A stretch of 64,000 bases of DNA from Cavenderia fasciculata (GCF_000203815.1 NW_004457729.1:682674-746673); one strand, 5' to 3'; shown: positions 11,006 to 22,863, numbered from the stretch's first letter. A program made the numbers and translations. Notes: generated by a model not told the origin, from the letters alone.

Positions 11006-12864
11006 ATGAGTAACAATTTAATTATTAAAGCAACCCATCAAGGCGATAACAGAAGAGTGTATGTACAAAGAAATATAATTATAATTACAATTCTTTTATT
11101 TTTTTTAAGAAATTATTCATAATATTTATTAACCTCTCTTTTTTTTTTATTTCTTTTAGATCATTTGAAAGAGACCCAACATTTGAAGAATTGTATGGTA
11201 CATTAAAGAATTTATTCAAGATTGATCCATTCAATATTACCTATACTGATGAAGATGGTGACCAAATCACCTTGTCGTCAGAGATGGAAATGAAAGAGGC
11301 CATCTCTATGATCTCTGCCAACAAACCACGTCTCTTGCGTTTGGCTGTCACCAAACCTGCTGCTGCTTCTGCTGAACCATCTGCTCCAGCCTCAGCTACT
11401 GACAATGCATCATGTCAACAACCAAACTTGCATCATTTGGTCTCATCTATCATCGGACCAGAACTTTTCAAGAATTTGAACAATGCAGGTGTTGCTGCTG
11501 CAAACAATGTCGATTCCACCAAACTCCAATCCGACATTTCATCAGTATTCCAAAATCTCAGTGACCCAACTTGGATCAATTCTTTGGTTCAATCAACTCT
11601 TGATTCTCTCAAGGGATTGAATACCAATCCAACTGATACCACCTCTGCTTCTGCTCAACCAGCTGCTGCTGCCCCTGCTTCACCAGCAACTCAAGATGTT
11701 AACAACAATAACAACAAGGTTGAACATCCAGGAGTAGTTTGTGATGGATGTAATATGGGAATCTTTGGTATCAGACACAAGTGTGCTGTTTGTCCAAACT
11801 ATGACCTCTGTGAATCATGCAAGGAGAAGGGAGATGCCATTCATCCAACCTATCATCAAATGTATTCCATTACCACTCCCATTGGTACCTCTACCAGTGG
11901 TGGTTGTCCAAGATTCCAATATGGATGGCGTCAATTCCACCATAACAACAACAACAACAACACTGATCAACAACAACAACAACAACCACCACATCATGGT
12001 GGATACTATGGTGGATTTGGTGGTGGTGGATGGAATGGTCGTGGACGTTGGGGATGTCAAAACAAGAATAGATACCTCTCTCGTTATGTATCGGATATGG
12101 CCACCAAGGATGGATCTCTTTTGACCCCAGGTCAAGGATTCACCAAAATCTGGCGTCTTCGTAACGACGGTAACCAACAATGGCCAGAGAATACCACTCT
12201 TTCCTTTGTTTCTGGTGACCGTATGTCATCGCCAGACGGTGTGACTGTCGAACCAGCCCTTCCAGGCAACGACGTCGATGTCGCCATCAACCTTGTCGCC
12301 CCATCTACCCCAGGTCGTTACATTGGTTACTGGAAGCTCTTTACTCCAGAAGGAAACGCATACGGCCAACGTCTTTTTGCCGACGTCTATGTTGAAGGTA
12401 AAAAGGAAGAGGTTGCAGTTGAACAAGTCAAGCCAGCAGTAGTAGAAGAGAAAAAGGTAGTCGAAAAGGTAGAACCAGTAGTCAATGCTGATGCTGCAGT
12501 AGACCAACCATCAATTGAAGAAATTGATGAGAGTGAAAAGCCATTGTATGACTTTGTAGCCATTGGATCTCCAATTCCACTCGTCTCTCAAGTACCAGCT
12601 CCACTCCTCTTCCCACAAGTTCCATCTGCTCCACCAGCTGCCCCAGAACCACTTGTTGCCGTCGTCCCAGAACCAGTTGTCGTTGTCCCAGAACCAGTCG
12701 CCGCTCCACTCCCAGAAGTTGCACCAATCGTCGATGATAGTAAACGCGAATGTATTGCACAATTGATTGCCATGGGCTTTGGTTCACACCCTAACCTCGC
12801 CGAGATTGTCAAGAAGTATAACTACCAACTCAACGAAATTGTCGATCGTCTCATTGCCGATTAA
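11006..12864 (+). CDS. nbr1: NBR1-type selective autophagy receptor (PB1, ZZ, NBR1/FW, UBA)
   Basis: Cargo receptor that links ubiquitinated cargo to the autophagosome. A short first exon, 11006-11058, joins 11160-12864 (donor GTATGT) to give 585 aa. Residues 1-80 form a PB1 domain: basic IIKATHQGDNRRVSF, then the acidic OPCA-like YTDEDGDQI. A ZZ zinc finger lies near 230-280 (CDGCNMGIFGIRHKC, CVC-type pairs, CESC, H-x5-H). The four-tryptophan NBR1 (FW) domain covers about 350-455 (FTKIWRLRNDGNQQWP; GRYIGYWKL). A C-terminal UBA occupies about 540-585 (CIAQLIAMGFG; LNEIVDRLI). Between FW and UBA, the acidic-flanked EKPLYDFVAI contains Y-D-F-V, a plausible ATG8-binding LIR. Linkers are Ala/Pro- and Val/Pro-rich, and a Gly/His/Asn/Gln stretch follows the ZZ. 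The FW domain separates it from p62/SQSTM1. Confidence 0.92.
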
Positions 12865-13370
12865 ATCCGAGTAGACCCAGGTCACCATTGTCATTGTTTA
12901 TTAAATATTTAATATTGTTAACAACCAAGTAATTTTTTTTTTAATACCAAAAAACCAAATAATCAAAAAAGATATAAAATAATAAAATAAAAAAAGGAAA
13001 CAATTATTTATTTCCAAAAAAAAAAACGATCATGAGTTTTTATTTTCCAAGTTGACAATATTGACCTTGGCTCCTGAACTACTGTCACCTCTGCTATAGC
13101 TCCGAACCTATGACCCTACCTATTGACCTTGGCCCATCACCTAGATCTGCTTGTCACTCAAACCGAATTCAAAATAACAAATTTATAAGCAGAGGGTATT
13201 TTATCTCTTATTATTTTATTAAATATGTAATAGTTTTATAAATAAACCCTATCGCGCAAATAACATTGTATCTATATAGGATGAAAGCAGTACAGTATTG
13301 TATTTAAATTTATTGTTACTGGGTGAATAGAAAATAGATTACAAGCATCCAAGATAGATGATATATTATT
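12865..13370. other. Spacer with A-rich 3' UTR and possible coding debris
   Basis: Contains the NBR1 3' UTR and A-rich tracts (12930-13030). A more G/C-rich stretch follows at about 13035-13175, in which TTGACCTTGGC occurs twice (about 13061 and 13125). On the minus strand a short frame in that stretch ends in an RGD-containing peptide, but it has no start or family match. I treat it as unexplained. Confidence 0.35.
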
Positions 13371-14010
13371 TTATTTGGCAGGTTTCTTCATTTGATTGTC
13401 GAAAAAAATATCTTTACTTTCTTCATAGTAGGGATTACCTTTGGTGGATAGCTGGGCATCCTCAGATGGGTTAACTACCATTATCTTATAATTACTCTTT
13501 AGCTTTCTTGATTCATCACTACTTTTAACGTTGTGACCCGAACAAGATGGAACTACTCCATATATCATGTTGGTTCCATTTGTACGTTCGGGGAAGGCTA
13601 TATGTGCTCCGTGAACTGCATGATTTGTGCATGTAGCAAAACCACAAAGCAAGGGTTTTGAAACTCCATTGACAGAAGATAAATAATGGTCGCCAGAATA
13701 AGTAATTTGGGGTAGATTTTGATTATGAGAGTTGTCTTTGTTGATAAAATCCTTATACTTTGCTATATGGGAACCTTGTTGTGGAAAAGCACTACTTTTC
13801 CCTGGTTGCCCAAATTCATATTCGAAATATATCTTTATTGTTTTGCAAGATATTTTTTTTGGTAGAAAAGGGATGACGATCTTTGCTTGTACGTTTCAAA
13901 AGAACAGATCCTTTCAAACGAAACGACCACCGTCAAGTGTAGATAAAGGATATGAATTTTCAAATATCTTTGGAATATTTTTTACGCTGTTAAATATACA
14001 AAAAAACAAT
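13371..14010 (-). pseudogene. Broken gene fragment, zinc/HNH-like Cys-His pattern
   Basis: The downstream portion is an open, well-composed frame. Its last 93 or so codons contain C-x5-C-x2-H-x2-HGAHI, then VPSCSGHN. This resembles the paired 'GAHI ... VP-C--HN' signatures of small HNH-like or zinc-binding proteins. Upstream it stays protein-like (FEYEFGQPGKSS, ITYSGDHYLS), but the reading frame is interrupted about twice and no start codon or convincing intron explains this. I therefore call it a decaying gene. The family assignment is inference from the Cys/His spacing only. Nothing around it looks like a mobile element. Confidence 0.45.
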
Positions 14011-14230
14011 CATAAGTTTTATTTAATTAATTTTCCAAAGTTGCTAATAATAATAAATAAACAGTAAACTTCTACTAACTATTTGATTATATACAATGAT
14101 ATTAGTGTTTTGTTTCGAAAAAATAAATGAATGCTTCAGAAAAAAACTAATGATAAATTATTAGTTTGAGCATGCTTTAATTTCATTTGATTTCAACGAT
14201 TCGTCAACACTTCAACAGATCAGAATTCTG

Positions 14231-15415
14231 ATGATACAATCGATCAATAGATTAGTAATCAAATCATCAAAGACGAGTCATTTCATTCATAATACTCATA
14301 TCATATCATCAATCAATAGAACAATGTCAACAGCATCTTCATCATCGTCGTCATTGTCATCAACACATCAACATCTAAGCAATGAAGAATACAATGAAAT
14401 GAAAAAGGATCTAGTAACAAGATACGATGCAATCAAATCAAAGATAACTAATCCCAATGTCACATTGGTAGCTGTTAGCAAGACTAAACCTTCATTTATG
14501 ATTAGAGCTTTATATGAACATGGTCAAAGACATTTTGGTGAAAATTATGTATGTAAACATTCTTATATATATACAATTTATAAATAAAGATACTAATATT
14601 TAAATGTAATAATAATTTAGATTCAAGAATTACAAACAAAATCAGATGAAGTATGTGTGTAAACACTTTGATCATTACTTGGATCATCCTAAAACAAAAA
14701 AGGGAAACAATTTAATTATTTAATTAATTATTTAATTATTTTCTATTTTTAGTTATCTGATCTAGTTGATATTAAATGGCATTTTATTGGTAGTATACAA
14801 TCAAATAAATTAAAATTATTGGAGACTGTAAAGAGTTTACATGTCATCGAAACCATTGAAAAACAATCAACAGCTGATAAACTAGCTAAATCATGGCCAC
14901 ACCAAACTCCAATCAATATAATGGTTCAAGTTAATACAAGTGGTGAAGATTGTATGTAGAAACAACAACAGCAACAAAATAGATTAACAATTAATTGGAT
15001 TGTTTGATTTTCTTTCTTTTTAGCAAAGAGTGGATGTGAACCTGGAGAAATTGTAAACATTGTCAAACATTTAATAACTGATGAAAAATGTAAACAAAAA
15101 TTAAAAGTAATTGGATTAATGACTATTGGAAGTCCAAATGCATCTCCTGATCAACCTGATTTTAAAGTAAATAATAATAATATAAAAACAAATAATAATT
15201 ATAGATAATATTAATTTTGTTTCTATTACTCTTTTTAGAAATTGGTAGAATGTAAAGAAAATATATCAAAAGAACTTGGAATTGATAAAGAATCAATTGG
15301 ACTTAGTATGGGAATGAGTCATGATTATATTGAAGCTATTCAATTTGGTAGTACCAATGTTAGAGTTGGTAGTTTAATATTTGGTGAAAGAGATTATTCC
15401 AAAAAAAAGAATTAA
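14231..15415 (+). CDS. Pyridoxal-phosphate homeostasis protein (PLPBP/YggS family)
   Basis: Single-domain alanine-racemase-N fold protein that binds PLP and buffers vitamin B6 levels, without known enzyme activity. Five exons (14231-14548, 14621-14650, 14753-14951, 15024-15166, 15239-15415) give 288 aa, all in phase. The second exon is only 30 nt and encodes [10 protein letters not shown], which completes the conserved GENYIQE motif. The PLP lysine lies in VAVSKTKP; further family motifs are [28 protein letters not shown] and [13 protein letters not shown], then [13 protein letters not shown] for the phosphate site. The N-terminus (first 35 or so residues) is Ser/Arg/His-rich without acids and may target mitochondria; an internal ATG at MSTASS would give a cytosolic form. 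Its 3' end converges on the next gene with a 37-bp gap. Confidence 0.93.
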
Positions 15416-15452
15416 AGAATATATATATAATCTCTATTCAATTTATTTGTTT

Positions 15453-17606
15453 TTAAAATGATAAATCATTATCATTATTACTATCACTATCTTCTTCTCC
15501 ATTTTCATTTCCATTTTGTTCCAATTCATCTTGACTTGAATCATCATAAATACTTTGATAAGAGTCAACTGAATTTTCATCTTCATCTTCAACTTGATCT
15601 ATATCTTCTTTGTTTAAATCCATTGATGAAAATAGACAATCTTCATCTTCTGGAGCCAATGCTCTCATCTTGTTGATTCGGTCTAAAATATCCTTTGGAT
15701 CGTGACTGGCAGGGTTTATAGAGTCGAGGTACCGAACGATTGAAAAGGATTGGGGTGAGTGATACCCCAACTGGAAAGCACAAAGATTGAGGTTATCCGA
15801 GATGGTGGAGATGTTGACGAGGTTATCAGACCACACGGTGATATTCTCGACCGACTGACTCAACGACAACACTGACAACATGTTGTTGAGCAGTTTGATG
15901 GTATTGGATCGCCGTGGTTTTCTGATGGGTGCAAAGTCAATATCGAGTGTTACTAACGACCGACTCGTCGCAACGGCTCTGAAAATCTTATTGGCAAATC
16001 GAATGGGAACCTGATCCAAATAGATACACCTGAGAATATGATTCGTCGAGATAAACGAGCACAGACTATCAATGACTTGACCATTGTCAAATTGTGAACC
16101 GTCCAACAATTCCAACTCGACCATGTTGGGTGCATTTTCGTGATGTTTGAATGCCTGGAAAAAGGTGATATAGGTTTGTGCGCTACTGCTGCTGGCAATG
16201 CTAAAGAGAAAGTGTCGTATCTTGAACAACGTAGACATCTTGTACCCCTCGACCGGACACACGCTGAGTGTGGTGATGTTGGAGTGTTCGTTGATCTGGT
16301 CAAGCAGCTCTTGTGACGCTGGAAACGGACAGTACAGATGCACGAGGTTCGGTGCCATTGTCACATAGTTTCCGAGTGCTTGGTTAAAGTACTGCACTGT
16401 GATGGACGGCGGCACCGATATATTGATGAGCTTGAGACACACCAACTGCGGCAACCCCTCCACCAACTTGCGAAAGAATGTCTGTGCCGAGAACTCGTGT
16501 ATCTTGACACTCTCCAACACCAACTTGGTCAGATTCGCCATCGGTCCATTTGTAAGTGTATGATTCACCATACTCCAAGTATCATCAATATTTAACCGTG
16601 TAGTCATCTCTTTATTACTTGGTATATCTGAGTTGGAGTTGGAGTTGTTATTAAGGTTGTATTGATTGCATGTGAGATGATTAGATCTAACTATTTTAAA
16701 GTGATTCAATGAGGTGAGTGTATCGAGTGGGATGAGGTATTGAGATGACGGTTGCAAGACAATTTGGTTAAAGATGATGGTTGATGAGAAGCATGTCGGC
16801 GACGACTGCAACAAATGTCCATTATTGGCATAGAAGGCAGTTGCCAGTGGAATGGTTGTGAATATATGTAATGAGAGAAGAGATGTGCACATGGAGAGAT
16901 GTTTGTGGAGAATGGGGAGAATAGAAGCCTGGGTAATTTGAATGTCTAGTTTCTCAAGCGACCCATTTCGAGCGGATTGACCAAGTAGAAACTCAATCAC
17001 CACCTCTGCATCCTTTAACATGATGAAGCTGTAAAGATGGAACCTACGTACATTGGCAAAGATGTCTCCCATTCTCTGACGCATACACGGTGATGGTGAA
17101 AATGCAGTAGATGTAGACGACATGGATGACAGAGATGAGCTTGTCGATGACGCCAACGACGTTGCGGATGACACCAACAGACCTCTACCATGTGACAGCG
17201 ACGACGAAGACGACGACAACAATGAAGACGATGTAGTGATTCTCTCGACATACTCTAACGCCTCGTAAAAGGTTGTTATCGTCTTTAAAGCACAGTACTG
17301 TGAGTCGAGGTGCTGAAAGATTCGAACATCCAACAAATGAGAATGTCTTAGCGTCGACAACAACGACGATACAAAAGTAAAGTACTTTTTGCAAACCAGA
17401 TTAAGCTCTATTCTCCATCCATACGATGACGTTACATCACTCCAACAATACCCTATTATCTTTGCTTGAACGTACCATGGTATTGATACCTTTCCAGATG
17501 ATTGATTGGTCGAACAACACCCATCTTTACTATTATTATTATTATTATCTTTACTTGTTGTAGTTGTAAGGTGATGATTCAATGATTCTTCAACATTATT
17601 GTTCAT
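15453..17606 (-). CDS. F-box/LRR-like dictyostelid protein
   Basis: Single exon, 717 aa. After an Asn/Ser/Thr-rich leader, residues 40-85 (VSIPWYVQAKIIGYCW ... LNLVCKKYF) look like the degenerate F-box that opens many dictyostelid orphan proteins. The long remainder alternates short strands and helices with regular Leu/Ile spacing (LVCLKLINI, LVTLDIDFAP, ITVWSDN), like irregular leucine-rich repeats. The C-terminus is strongly acidic (EDEDENSVDSYQ, EEDSDSNNDND). If the F-box is real it would be a substrate adaptor of an SCF ubiquitin ligase; this is inference, and the gene may belong to a lineage-specific expanded family. The stretch 16250-16530 is richer in G/C than its neighbours. There is no signal peptide or membrane segment. 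Confidence 0.72.
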   Translation of the reverse strand: MNNNVEESLNHHLTTTTSKDNNNNNSKDGCCSTNQSSGKVSIPWYVQAKIIGYCWSDVTSSYGWRIELNLVCKKYFTFVSSLLSTLRHSHLLDVRIFQHLDSQYCALKTITTFYEALEYVERITTSSSLLSSSSSSLSHGRGLLVSSATSLASSTSSSLSSMSSTSTAFSPSPCMRQRMGDIFANVRRFHLYSFIMLKDAEVVIEFLLGQSARNGSLEKLDIQITQASILPILHKHLSMCTSLLSLHIFTTIPLATAFYANNGHLLQSSPTCFSSTIIFNQIVLQPSSQYLIPLDTLTSLNHFKIVRSNHLTCNQYNLNNNSNSNSDIPSNKEMTTRLNIDDTWSMVNHTLTNGPMANLTKLVLESVKIHEFSAQTFFRKLVEGLPQLVCLKLINISVPPSITVQYFNQALGNYVTMAPNLVHLYCPFPASQELLDQINEHSNITTLSVCPVEGYKMSTLFKIRHFLFSIASSSSAQTYITFFQAFKHHENAPNMVELELLDGSQFDNGQVIDSLCSFISTNHILRCIYLDQVPIRFANKIFRAVATSRSLVTLDIDFAPIRKPRRSNTIKLLNNMLSVLSLSQSVENITVWSDNLVNISTISDNLNLCAFQLGYHSPQSFSIVRYLDSINPASHDPKDILDRINKMRALAPEDEDCLFSSMDLNKEDIDQVEDEDENSVDSYQSIYDDSSQDELEQNGNENGEEDSDSNNDNDLSF

Positions 17607-18166
17607 TATATTTGGGTATCTTTAACTTTATAAAACATGTGAATGAATAGGAATCAATTGATTGAATCGATTTAATATATCAAAAAATGAACTTCAAAAA
17701 GTTTGATCAAACTCAAATACTCTCGTCCTGCTAATAGATAATATGATGTATGTAGTATGTATGTATGTATGTTTTAATTAATAGCAATGGATGATGAACT
17801 GTCAATGATGAACCGTGAATAGTAGCCTATTCAGAGTGTGACGGACGACCTTCTAAAAAGCCATCAAAAAATTAAATTAATAAAAAAAATAATTTGAACA
17901 ACACCAAAAACACATTAATCTCTCTAGCTTGATTAACTCTTTTCTTTCATTACAACAACAACCATAACAACAACACACACACACACCACGAATATATATT
18001 TTATCATCATAGATAAATAGATATATTTATACTATCATAGTCGACAGTATTATAGACAAAAGAGGAGAGGAGATATTGGATATACAATAGATAGATTGGA
18101 TAGATATAGATATAGAGCTTAGTTTTGTAAAGCACAACACATAGATAGATAGATAGTAGTACAGTC
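17607..18166. promoter_or_regulatory. Divergent promoter, F-box-like gene / AP-2 alpha
   Basis: A 560-bp spacer between two 5' ends. It shows a GTAT repeat at about 17752-17773, a CA run near 17973-17985, and GATA/TAGAT repeats from 18010 to 18155 that form the purine-rich leader of the adaptin. No ORF or RNA gene is seen. Confidence 0.5.
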
Positions 18167-21100
18167 ATGAGTACAAATCCAAATATAGCAAAAACCTCTA
18201 TGAGAGGTTTAACAAACTTTATTTCAGATTTGAGAAATGGTATGAATGAATCACAACAAAGAATGAATGATATATTAGATAGATTAGATAGATTATATTA
18301 GATAGATTAGATAGATTAAATAGATTAGATTAGATTAATGAATCAATTTCTTTTCTTTTCTTTTTTATTTAGCTCCATCAAAAGAAGTAGAAGAAAAAAG
18401 AGTGACCAAAGAAATGGCACATATTAGAAAGGAGTTTAAAGAAAACAAGAATATCGATGGTTACCAAAGAAGAAAATATGTTTGTAAATTGATTTATATG
18501 TACATGCTAGGTTATGAATTGGATTTTGGTCACATGGAAGCTGTAACCTTGTTATCAAGCACTAAATTCTCTGAAAAACAAATCGTATGTTTTAAAACAA
18601 AAAGACAAGAACAACAATCAATGATACTTATTAATCTATTTATTATTAGGGATATATTTCATTGGGAGTATTATTAAATGAATCACATGAAATGTTACCA
18701 TTGATTATTAATTCATTTAAAGAGGATTTGATGGCAAGAAGTGATTATTTCCAATCATTAGCTCTTGCTGCCATTTGTAATATTGGTGGTAAAGAAATAG
18801 CCGAGTTTCTTGCCCCAATCATTCAAAAACTATTAATTGCAAAGTATGCAATACAAAAAAAAAAAAGAATAGATAGATAGATAGATAGATCAATCTTTTC
18901 TAACCTTTTCTTTTCTTTTTTCTATCTATCTATTTTAGTACATCATCAGCAATGGTTAAAAAGAGAGCAGCTTTGGCTATTCTTAGAATGAATCGTAAAA
19001 ATGTTGGTCTAGTAACACCAGATTCATGGGAAGAACGTTTAGTTTCTGTTTTAGATGGTAAATCAAAAAGAAAAAGAAAAAAAAGGAAATGATTGATTAA
19101 TATTAATTGATATTTTTCTATTTTTAATTTTTAGAACCTGATTTTGGAGTATTAAATTCATTATTAAGTTTATTAATTGATTTGGTATCAGAAAATGCAA
19201 CTGGATGGGAATCAGCAGTACCAAAGGTGATTCATATTCTACACAAGATTGTCATTTCAAAGGAAACACCCAAAGAATATATTTATTATCAGATTGCATG
19301 TCCATGGCTTCAAGTTAAAATTCTAAGATTCCTTCGTTACTTTTCACCTCCAGATGATTCAGTTGGACGTCGTCTTACTGAAATTCTCAATCAAATCTTT
19401 TCCATCTCTGAATCTGCCAAGGCTGGTACCATCAATAACAAGAATGCTTTAAATGCAATCCTCTTTGAAGCTATCAATTTAATTATTCATCATGACAAGT
19501 ATGAAAAGATAATATAATATATCTTTATATAATAGAAATGATATTAACATTTAATTTATTTTTACTTTTAGTGACCCAACATTATTAAAACAAACTTCAA
19601 CATTATTGGGTAAATTCATTACAGCCAAGGAAACAAATATTAGATATTTGGGTTTAGAAGCAATGGGTCATTTTGCTTCATTATCAAATGAAACTTCAAT
19701 TATGATTAAGAAATATCAAGATACTGTTTTATGTATGTACAAAACAAAAACAAATTTAGCATATCATTGAATCAATATATATTAATATTTATTAATTTAT
19801 TTTATTTATTATTTTTTAGTATCATTAAAAGATGCAGATATTAGTATTAGAAGAAGAGCATTGGATTTATTATATGGAATGTGTGATAAGAATACATGTC
19901 AGACTATTGTAGCAGAATTGTTGCAATACTTGCAGACGGCCGACTATGCCATTCGTGAAGAGTTGGTTATCAAGATTGCCAATTTGGCCGAGAAGTTTGC
20001 TAGCAACTATAGTTGGTACGTCGATGTTATCTTGCAGTTGATTACATCGGCTGGCGACTTTGTCAGCGATGCCATCTGGTACCGTGTCGTCAAGATTGTC
20101 ACCAACCACGAGGATATCCAAGCATACGCCGCATCGACTGTATTCAATGCTTTGCAGTCGCGTAATGCCCACGAGACACTCGTCAAGGTTGGTGGCTACA
20201 TTTTGGGTGAGTTTGGTCATCTCATTGCCGACAATCCCCAATCGACCCCTTTGAACCAGTTCAACATTCTCAATAGCAAGTTTGGAACATGTTCACCTGC
20301 CACCAAGGCATTGTTGCTCTCTACCTATGCCAAGTTTGTCAATCTCTTCCCAGAGTTGACCAACCAGACCCAAGAAGTGTTTAAACAACACGCATCGTTT
20401 ATCGATGCCGAGATTCAACAACGTGCTTGCGAGTATTTGCATTTGACATCGTTGAACGAAGAGTTGATGCAGACTGTGTTGGATGTGATCCCCGCGTTTG
20501 TCGACAACTCACACAAGAGCACAAGTAGCAACAGCAGCCATGCTGGCCACTCGGCTCCATCTACTACCGACTCGGGCAACACCATGCACTCGGGTAACAA
20601 TGGATACAATAGTAACAGTGGTAGTCAGAATCCAGAGAACGCAACACCACCAAGAAACAACGGACTTGATCTACTCGATCCATTTGCTCTTAGCAGTCCC
20701 ACCACAACCCAACACAACCAACAAATACAACAACAAATGGCGCAACAACAACAAATGCTACAACAACAAATGTTACAACAACAAATGTTACATCAACAAC
20801 AACAACAGCAACAACAACAACAACTTGTAGTCCAACAACAGCAGGTGATTGCACAAGCAGATACTGGGTCGACAGGATCACCATTTGGATTCTCACCAAC
20901 GACCAACTCTCCCAATACAGGGTCGTCAGGTTCACCGTTGGATCCATTACAAATCAAGATTGCCAATGCATACAAACGTTTATGTTTGGTGAATGAAGGT
21001 GTGTTGTATGAAGATGGCAATATCCAGGTTGGTATCAAGAGTGATATTAGCGGTTCCGGTGGACGTTTCATGCTCTACTATGGCAACAACTCTGCATTCC

Positions 21101-21669
21101 CATTGTCTAGTTTCAACGTTCAATTCGAATCACCTTCAAACGGTATTCAACTCACACCACAGTCAATCGCACCTGTCATCCAACCCAAGGCACAAATCCA
21201 ACAATCTCTCTCGTTTGTGTGTACTGGCGAGTTTAGCGAGTCACCTATCGCCACCATCAACTTTTTGACACCAGGCAAGCCCATCACCATCCACCTCAAA
21301 CTTCCTCTTGTCGTCTCCAAGTTCTTTGAACCACTCAAGATGAACAGTGGAGAATTCTTTTCCAAATGGAAGATCCTCCCCGGTAAACCAGTCGAGATCC
21401 AAGAAGTGTTCAAGTGTGCCAAGATTGATATTGAAGGATTCAACAAGATCATGTCAGAAGGATTACGTATGACTGTTCTCAAGGGTGTAGATCCCAACCC
21501 AAACAACTCTGTTTCATCAGCTCTCTTCCCATACGCTCAAAATCCAATCCAAGTACTCGTCAGAATCGAAGCCAATCAACAGGCAAGCATGTGTCGTCTC
21601 ACCATCCGTTCTCAATCTGCTGTAATCTCAAATGCTCTCAAACAATTATTACTTACTCATTTACCATAA
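18167..21669 (+). CDS. ap2a1: AP-2 complex subunit alpha (alpha-adaptin)
   Basis: Large subunit of the clathrin adaptor AP-2 that binds PIP2 and cargo at the plasma membrane. Seven exons (18167-18239, 18373-18584, 18650-18843, 18939-19057, 19135-19498, 19572-19732, 19820-21669) give 990 aa. The start [13 protein letters not shown] with the following [15 protein letters not shown] is the signature N-terminus of alpha-adaptins and includes the basic patch that binds phosphoinositide. The trunk (to about 590) is an alpha solenoid with [29 protein letters not shown] and [14 protein letters not shown]. The hinge (about 600-745) is Ser/Asn-rich with an imperfect poly-Q/QQQML tract. The C-terminal appendage (about 748-990) is complete. 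Introns crowd the 5' third; the last exon of 1.85 kb is uninterrupted. Confidence 0.95.
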
Positions 21670-21816
21670 ACTAAATATAAATATATAAACCATATTTCCA
21701 AAATAATAATAATAATAGTAAAATAAATAAAAATATTGTAATTTAGAAAACTACGTATTCGACTGATTAATCATTTTCGTCGACAAAGAGATAGATACTT
21801 ACTTTTAGAAAAAGAG

Positions 21817-22716
21817 ATGATAAAGAATGGAGTTGTACAGGTATTAAGATTAAGAAACTTTAGTATCTATAAACAATTATTGTTGGAGGAATCATTGTAT
21901 CGACGCAAAGATGCAGGCAATTGGTTGATCATTAATGAAGGGACACCCGACCCAATGATCATCATGGGTATCAGCGGTCGACCCGATAAACTAGTTCATT
22001 TGGAAAAGGCAGCTTCATTAAACATACCAATCATCAAACGATACACTGGTGGTGGTACAGTCATTGTAGATCATAATACTCTATTCACTTCATTCATTAT
22101 GAATAATGATTTTATTCAACAATCTAGTAATAATAATCATAATAGTAATAATAGTAATAATAATAATAGTCAAAGTTATTTATATCCAAAAGATATAATG
22201 AAATGGAGTGAAGGATATTACAAGAATGTATTTATAGATTATAATGATTTCAGTCTACAAGAACACGATTATGCATTTGGTAATAGAAAGTTTGGTGGTA
22301 ATGCTCAAGCATGTTCGAGAACACGGTTTGCACATCATACTTCATTTCTATTCGACTATGAAACCGATAGAATGGCAACACTCAAACAACCAGAAAAGAT
22401 ACCAACCTATAGAGAAAATAGAGAACACAATAGCTTCCTGGTCAAATTAAAGGATCGTTATGATTCACACAACACCATTTCACAATTGATCATTGATGCA
22501 ATGACCAATCTACTTTTATCCAATAATAATAATAATAATGATACAGCAGCAGTATTGGATAAGGATGATTCACCATCAAAGATGATGATGATGGTAGATT
22601 GTACTTTACAAGATGCAATGCGATATTTAAATACAAGTGAAGATAATATTCCATCTACAGTTTGGTTGGAACCTTTGGATCTATTAAAACAATTGGAATT
22701 GGAAAAGAATAAATAA
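21817..22716 (+). CDS. Lipoate-protein ligase-like protein (BPL/LplA/LipB fold)
   Basis: Single exon, 299 aa. Family features include KRYTGGGTVIVDHNTLFTSF (the R-x-S/T-GGG-x-V-x-HD nucleotide and lipoate loop, with TGGG) and FGNRKFGGNAQA, holding the K-x-G-x-A lysine expected to contact lipoyl-AMP. It would transfer lipoate or octanoate to E2/H-protein domains, or act as a transferase. The N-terminus LRLRNFSIYKQLLLEESLYR matches the 'i--QL-lEEaL-R' opening of eukaryotic LplA-like proteins. It lacks the separate C-terminal accessory domain of E. coli LplA, so it may be a lipoyltransferase needing pre-activated substrate. Asn-rich insertions (about 105-125 and 230-240) are dictyostelid padding. 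There is no clear mitochondrial leader, which is odd for a lipoylation enzyme. Confidence 0.83.
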   Translation: MIKNGVVQVLRLRNFSIYKQLLLEESLYRRKDAGNWLIINEGTPDPMIIMGISGRPDKLVHLEKAASLNIPIIKRYTGGGTVIVDHNTLFTSFIMNNDFIQQSSNNNHNSNNSNNNNSQSYLYPKDIMKWSEGYYKNVFIDYNDFSLQEHDYAFGNRKFGGNAQACSRTRFAHHTSFLFDYETDRMATLKQPEKIPTYRENREHNSFLVKLKDRYDSHNTISQLIIDAMTNLLLSNNNNNNDTAAVLDKDDSPSKMMMMVDCTLQDAMRYLNTSEDNIPSTVWLEPLDLLKQLELEKNK

Positions 22717-22815
22717 TAATCAATTCAACTAATCTGATATCAATCACTGTTATTGTGGACATAATGTATCAACTATTAATCATTTATTATATTTACAAAA
22801 GAGAGAGACAGAAAG

Positions 22816-22839
22816 AATAATAATAATATTATTATTATT
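22816..22839. repeat. 24-bp AAT/ATT perfect palindrome between convergent genes
   Basis: Four AAT units followed by four ATT units form a perfect self-complementary run in the 147-bp gap between two converging stop codons. It could fold in both transcripts' 3' ends; a role in 3'-end formation is only a suggestion. Confidence 0.6.
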
Positions 22840-22863
22840 GGTTACTACTACTACTACTACTAC

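Noticed and set aside
13035-13175. Minus-strand peptide ending in an RGD-containing tail
   Set aside because: Only about 25 codons are open, there is no start and no convincing acceptor; could be chance.
22816-22839. AAT/ATT palindrome as a possible transposon end
   Set aside because: It is a simple-sequence palindrome with no flanking target duplication or transposase.
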